Shown in pieces: positions 40,902 through 43,551 of a stretch of DNA of 43,551 bases. A program made the translations under genes and the position numbers. Under the pieces are notes generated by a model. The model saw only the letters and a program-made list of their open reading frames with translations, ran no database searches and had not been told where the DNA came from. The stretch comes from Legionellaceae bacterium UBA6148. Its GTDB lineage: Bacteria > Pseudomonadota > Gammaproteobacteria > Legionellales > Legionellaceae. The stretch spans positions 1-43,551 of the forward strand of contig DIUW01000058.1 in assembly GCA_002423125.1 (NCBI GenBank), read 5' to 3'. Position 1 is the stretch's first letter. Each line of letters opens with the position of its first letter.

Positions 40902-43205
40902 TTATGGATTCATTAATAATTTTATTTTATCAATTAATACCTGATTATCATCTTGTCCTAATTGCTCAATTTCAGGGGAAAAATCTTTAAACTGTACTCG
41001 TCCAGTATGGACATCATACACTGCACCAACCATTCCGAGATTGTCTTCTTCGGTTACGGTTCGTAGTATTTTACTGCCTTGATAAATCTGTTGTAGTGTA
41101 TTTGCAATGTTTAATTCCATAACGTTGTTCACAAAATTTTCATTACTGCTGTTACGATGATCATCAGCCACCGTTTCTTTTTCTGCCAAGATGGACGGCT
41201 GAATTTTATTTAATAACTGAGTGATATGGCCTTGTTTGACGCCATCGCAAGCGGCCCTAACTGCTCCGCAGCCGGTATGACCAAGCACCACAATTAATTT
41301 AGCTCCGACGACAGCACAGGCGTATTCGATACTCGCTAATACGTCATCATTTACAACATTCCCTGCGATACGAATGCAAAATATATCACCAAAGCTCATG
41401 TCAAAAATGGTTTCAATGGGAACACGAGAATCGATACAGCCCAAAACTAAGGCAATTGGAAATTGTGTTGTCGCTGTTTGTTTTATATCACTTTTTATAT
41501 TTCGATGGATCATTGTATCATTTAAAAAGCGTTCATTCCCCTCTTTCAATACGTTTAACACTTTAGCGGGCGTCAATAAGGACTGAACATCGTATGTTGT
41601 TACATTGATGAATGTGACGTAATTATGGATATTATACTGCTCTTTGAAGCCTACTAAATTGAGAGAAATATCTTTGAGTGGTGCAAGTTCACGTTTAAAT
41701 TCTTTAATGAACTCAATAATTTCTCTATCGATGTAGTCAGAGTAATGTGCATCAATGATTAATTGTGAGTGTTTTGGAATAGCATCGAGTTCAGTAATGA
41801 GAGATGCTTTATTCAAAAACGTAATTTGTTGTGGAAGAATGAGTCGATTGATTTCACTATTGGGATATATTTCTTTGACAATATCAAAGCGTGCTTGGCT
41901 ATTTGATCGCAATATAAAAAATAAGCTAATGGAAAGCCCGATCAATATTCCTGTTAGTAAATTCAGTCCAACAATACAAATAATTGTCATGATAAAAGGA
42001 AAAAATCGATCCATCCCTTGGCGATAAATACTCATATAAATTTTAGGAGAGGTCAGTTTGTAGCCGGTATAAATCAAAATCGCTGCAAGTGCTGATAATG
42101 GGATTTTGTTGAGCGTGGCAGGAATCAGCATGACAGCAGCAAGAATAAAAAATCCATGTAAAATGGCTGAAAACTTGGTTCGAGCCGCGGATTGAATGTT
42201 CACCGATGTCCGGACAATCACTGATGTTATGGGAATTGCGCCAACAAGGCCGGCAACGAGATTCCCGCATCCTTGAGCAAGCAGTTCTTGATCTTTCGAG
42301 CAATAACGTCTTTTTTTGTCAAGCTTCTCGCCTGCTTTAATGTTTAATAGCGTCTCGAGTGATGCGATGACCGCGATAATGATAGCGTATAGATAAACGT
42401 GAGGATTAGTGAGAGCAGCGCCCCAGTCTGGCGTTTGCATCTCTGAAAAAAACTCCATAAAGCCTTCGTGTTTTGGAATATTTACCAAGTGCGGGCCATT
42501 TTGTACGAGAAGTGAGTTTGTGAGGCTAAATAGTTCGTTCAGGACAATGCCTAGAATGACTGCAATAATGGGGCCTGGCAGCGATTTTAGCCATTGGATT
42601 TTTGTTTTATCAATGTAAAACATGACCGCCATACATGAGAGTGAAATGATCGTTGCGCCGGTGTTGATATGCATGGAGATATTCAGTAAAGGATTGAGGC
42701 TGAGAGCATCAGTGACATCCAGTAAATGATCTTTAAGCTCTGCAAGGCTTGATGACAGAGTAAATGCTAAGGGTAGCTGTTTAACGATTAAAAGAATTCC
42801 AATGGCACAGAGCAAACCTTGAATGACATTCGATGGAATATAGTCTGCAATAAATCCAGCTCGTAATGTACCCATGATAATTTGTAGAATACCGGCGATA
42901 GTGAGTGCGGCCAGAAAAATTTGAAAACTACCCAGCTGAGCGATTCCTGCAAGGACAACGGTCGCCATTCCTGCTGCTGGCCCGCTCACGCTGACCGACG
43001 AGCCACTCAGGCTACCAACGACAATCCCGCCAATAATACCGCTTAAAATTCCTGAGAATAGAGGGGCGCCTGAGGCAAGCGCAATTCCCAAACATAAAGG
43101 AATTGCCACTAAAAAAACAACAATGGCGGAGATAAAATCAAATTTTAGATTTTGGTTTTTATAAATCAACAGTTTCTGTATGTTGCGTTTAATCGCCGTA
43201 GTCAT
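40902..43205 (-). CDS. SulP anion transporter fused to a beta-carbonic anhydrase
   Basis: This 767-residue protein joins three parts. Residues about 20-430 form a SulP-family membrane domain with about ten to twelve helices. Residues about 450-540 look like a degenerate STAS domain. Residues about 555-767 are a beta-carbonic anhydrase with Cys590-x-Asp-x-Arg (LGCIDSRVP) and His643-xx-Cys646 (GHTGCGAV), which are the zinc and active-site residues. Fused SulP-CA proteins are thought to import bicarbonate and interconvert it with CO2. The fusion is known in marine and pathogenic bacteria, so this is unusual but not novel. Confidence 0.93.
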   Translation of the reverse strand: MTTAIKRNIQKLLIYKNQNLKFDFISAIVVFLVAIPLCLGIALASGAPLFSGILSGIIGGIVVGSLSGSSVSVSGPAAGMATVVLAGIAQLGSFQIFLAALTIAGILQIIMGTLRAGFIADYIPSNVIQGLLCAIGILLIVKQLPLAFTLSSSLAELKDHLLDVTDALSLNPLLNISMHINTGATIISLSCMAVMFYIDKTKIQWLKSLPGPIIAVILGIVLNELFSLTNSLLVQNGPHLVNIPKHEGFMEFFSEMQTPDWGAALTNPHVYLYAIIIAVIASLETLLNIKAGEKLDKKRRYCSKDQELLAQGCGNLVAGLVGAIPITSVIVRTSVNIQSAARTKFSAILHGFFILAAVMLIPATLNKIPLSALAAILIYTGYKLTSPKIYMSIYRQGMDRFFPFIMTIICIVGLNLLTGILIGLSISLFFILRSNSQARFDIVKEIYPNSEINRLILPQQITFLNKASLITELDAIPKHSQLIIDAHYSDYIDREIIEFIKEFKRELAPLKDISLNLVGFKEQYNIHNYVTFINVTTYDVQSLLTPAKVLNVLKEGNERFLNDTMIHRNIKSDIKQTATTQFPIALVLGCIDSRVPIETIFDMSFGDIFCIRIAGNVVNDDVLASIEYACAVVGAKLIVVLGHTGCGAVRAACDGVKQGHITQLLNKIQPSILAEKETVADDHRNSSNENFVNNVMELNIANTLQQIYQGSKILRTVTEEDNLGMVGAVYDVHTGRVQFKDFSPEIEQLGQDDNQVLIDKIKLLMNP

Positions 43206-43231
43206 TTGATGGTACCTTAAATGGTTACTGT

Positions 43232-43437
43232 ATAAGCATCAATATTATCCTGGAAAAAGCAGTTGAAGGCTACTACGATCGTCTATTGCACTGAAATTTA
43301 AGGTTTTCTTGGCCGTTTTTAAGTTCACCGTACGGGTGAGTACGCTTTCATTTATAAACTGCCAAGAAAACCTTAAATTTCAGCACACTAGACCATCTCG
43401 CTACGCCTCCAACTGCTTTTTCCAGGATGATGCTTAT
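43232..43437. repeat. 206-bp imperfect palindrome
   Basis: The left arm (43232-43313) and right arm (43362-43437) are inverted copies. They match in ATAAGCATC at the ends, ATCCTGGAAAAAGCAGTTG near the ends and AAATTTAAGGTTTTCTTGGC near the centre, with a 6-base insertion in the left arm. The middle 48 bases form the loop. It lies just upstream of the SulP-CA gene. No open reading frame of note is within it, so it could be a non-autonomous miniature element or a large regulatory hairpin. Confidence 0.9.
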
Positions 43438-43551
43438 CTTTGTTGTCAAACAAAATATTGTGACAGTGTATCCTTAAGGAATTCTTAAATACTCGGATCC
43501 GAAGTTTTTGGATGGCATCTGTGGTTGTCGTCCCGGAATTTAGTGCGACTT
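43438..43551. repeat. Window end with half of a REP-like element
   Basis: The 17-base piece GTCGTCCCGGAATTTAG at 43527-43543 is the exact reverse complement of 24768-24784, the right arm of the palindrome before lemA. The window ends 8 bases later, so the second arm is not visible. No gene is supported in the rest of this segment. Confidence 0.7.

Overview
The window looks like a chromosomal segment of a Legionellales-type gammaproteobacterium, an intracellular or protist-associated relative of Legionella and Coxiella. The main reason is a colinear block of Dot/Icm type IVB secretion genes (icmT-icmS-FIR-icmQ-icmP-icmO, 29103-34448). It is embedded in ordinary housekeeping genes: cell division, UvrA, Fur, BamE, PyrE/ProC, HemF. 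The placement is inferred from gene content and protein motifs only; no database search was run.

Layout. 1-300: a decayed IS66-type transposase. 530-5474: the start of the division and cell-wall (dcw) cluster, mraZ-rsmH-ftsL-ftsI-murE, with a recognisable promoter and MraZ boxes. The cluster stops after murE. 5919-13061 (minus): one 2380-residue protein with leucine-rich repeats, a transglutaminase-like Cys-His-Asp domain and two AAA+ ATPase modules. 13264-16137 (minus): a TSUP transporter, then a tightly overlapping lptM-dapF-pdxB operon; lptM is only 39 codons. 16236-17585: esterase, ratA, rnfH. 17595-20545: bamE and fur diverging around a 71-bp palindrome, a BON-domain protein and two proteins of unknown function. 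20672-23500: uvrA. 23525-24784: REP-like repeats, a small membrane protein and two decayed gene remnants. 24904-28982: lemA plus an M48 protease, a membrane coiled-coil protein, then a minus-strand operon 5-FCL - EVE - crcB - DUF190. 29103-34448: the Dot/Icm block. 34435-35991 (minus): an OTU-like cysteine protease whose catalytic motifs appear in circularly permuted order. 36293-43205: small hypotheticals, pyrE-proC, a cold-shock protein, an SDR, hemF and a SulP-carbonic anhydrase fusion. The window ends in a 206-bp palindrome and half of a REP-like element.

How the genes fit together. IcmO (DotL) and IcmP (DotM) form the coupling complex that delivers substrates to the Dot/Icm channel, IcmS is a substrate adaptor, and IcmQ with the FIR protein is a membrane-active pair. 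Two neighbouring genes have the architecture of host-directed effectors: the giant LRR/transglutaminase-like/AAA protein and the permuted OTU-like protein. The second abuts icmO tail to tail. The proteins at 19137-19775 and 19772-20545 are weaker effector candidates. Whether any of them is secreted is inference.

The most interesting items are the 2380-residue multidomain protein with twelve near-identical 147-bp LRR repeats, the permuted OTU-like protein, the Dot/Icm block that ends after icmO, and a set of long intergenic palindromes (17955-18025, 29800-29926, 43232-43437).
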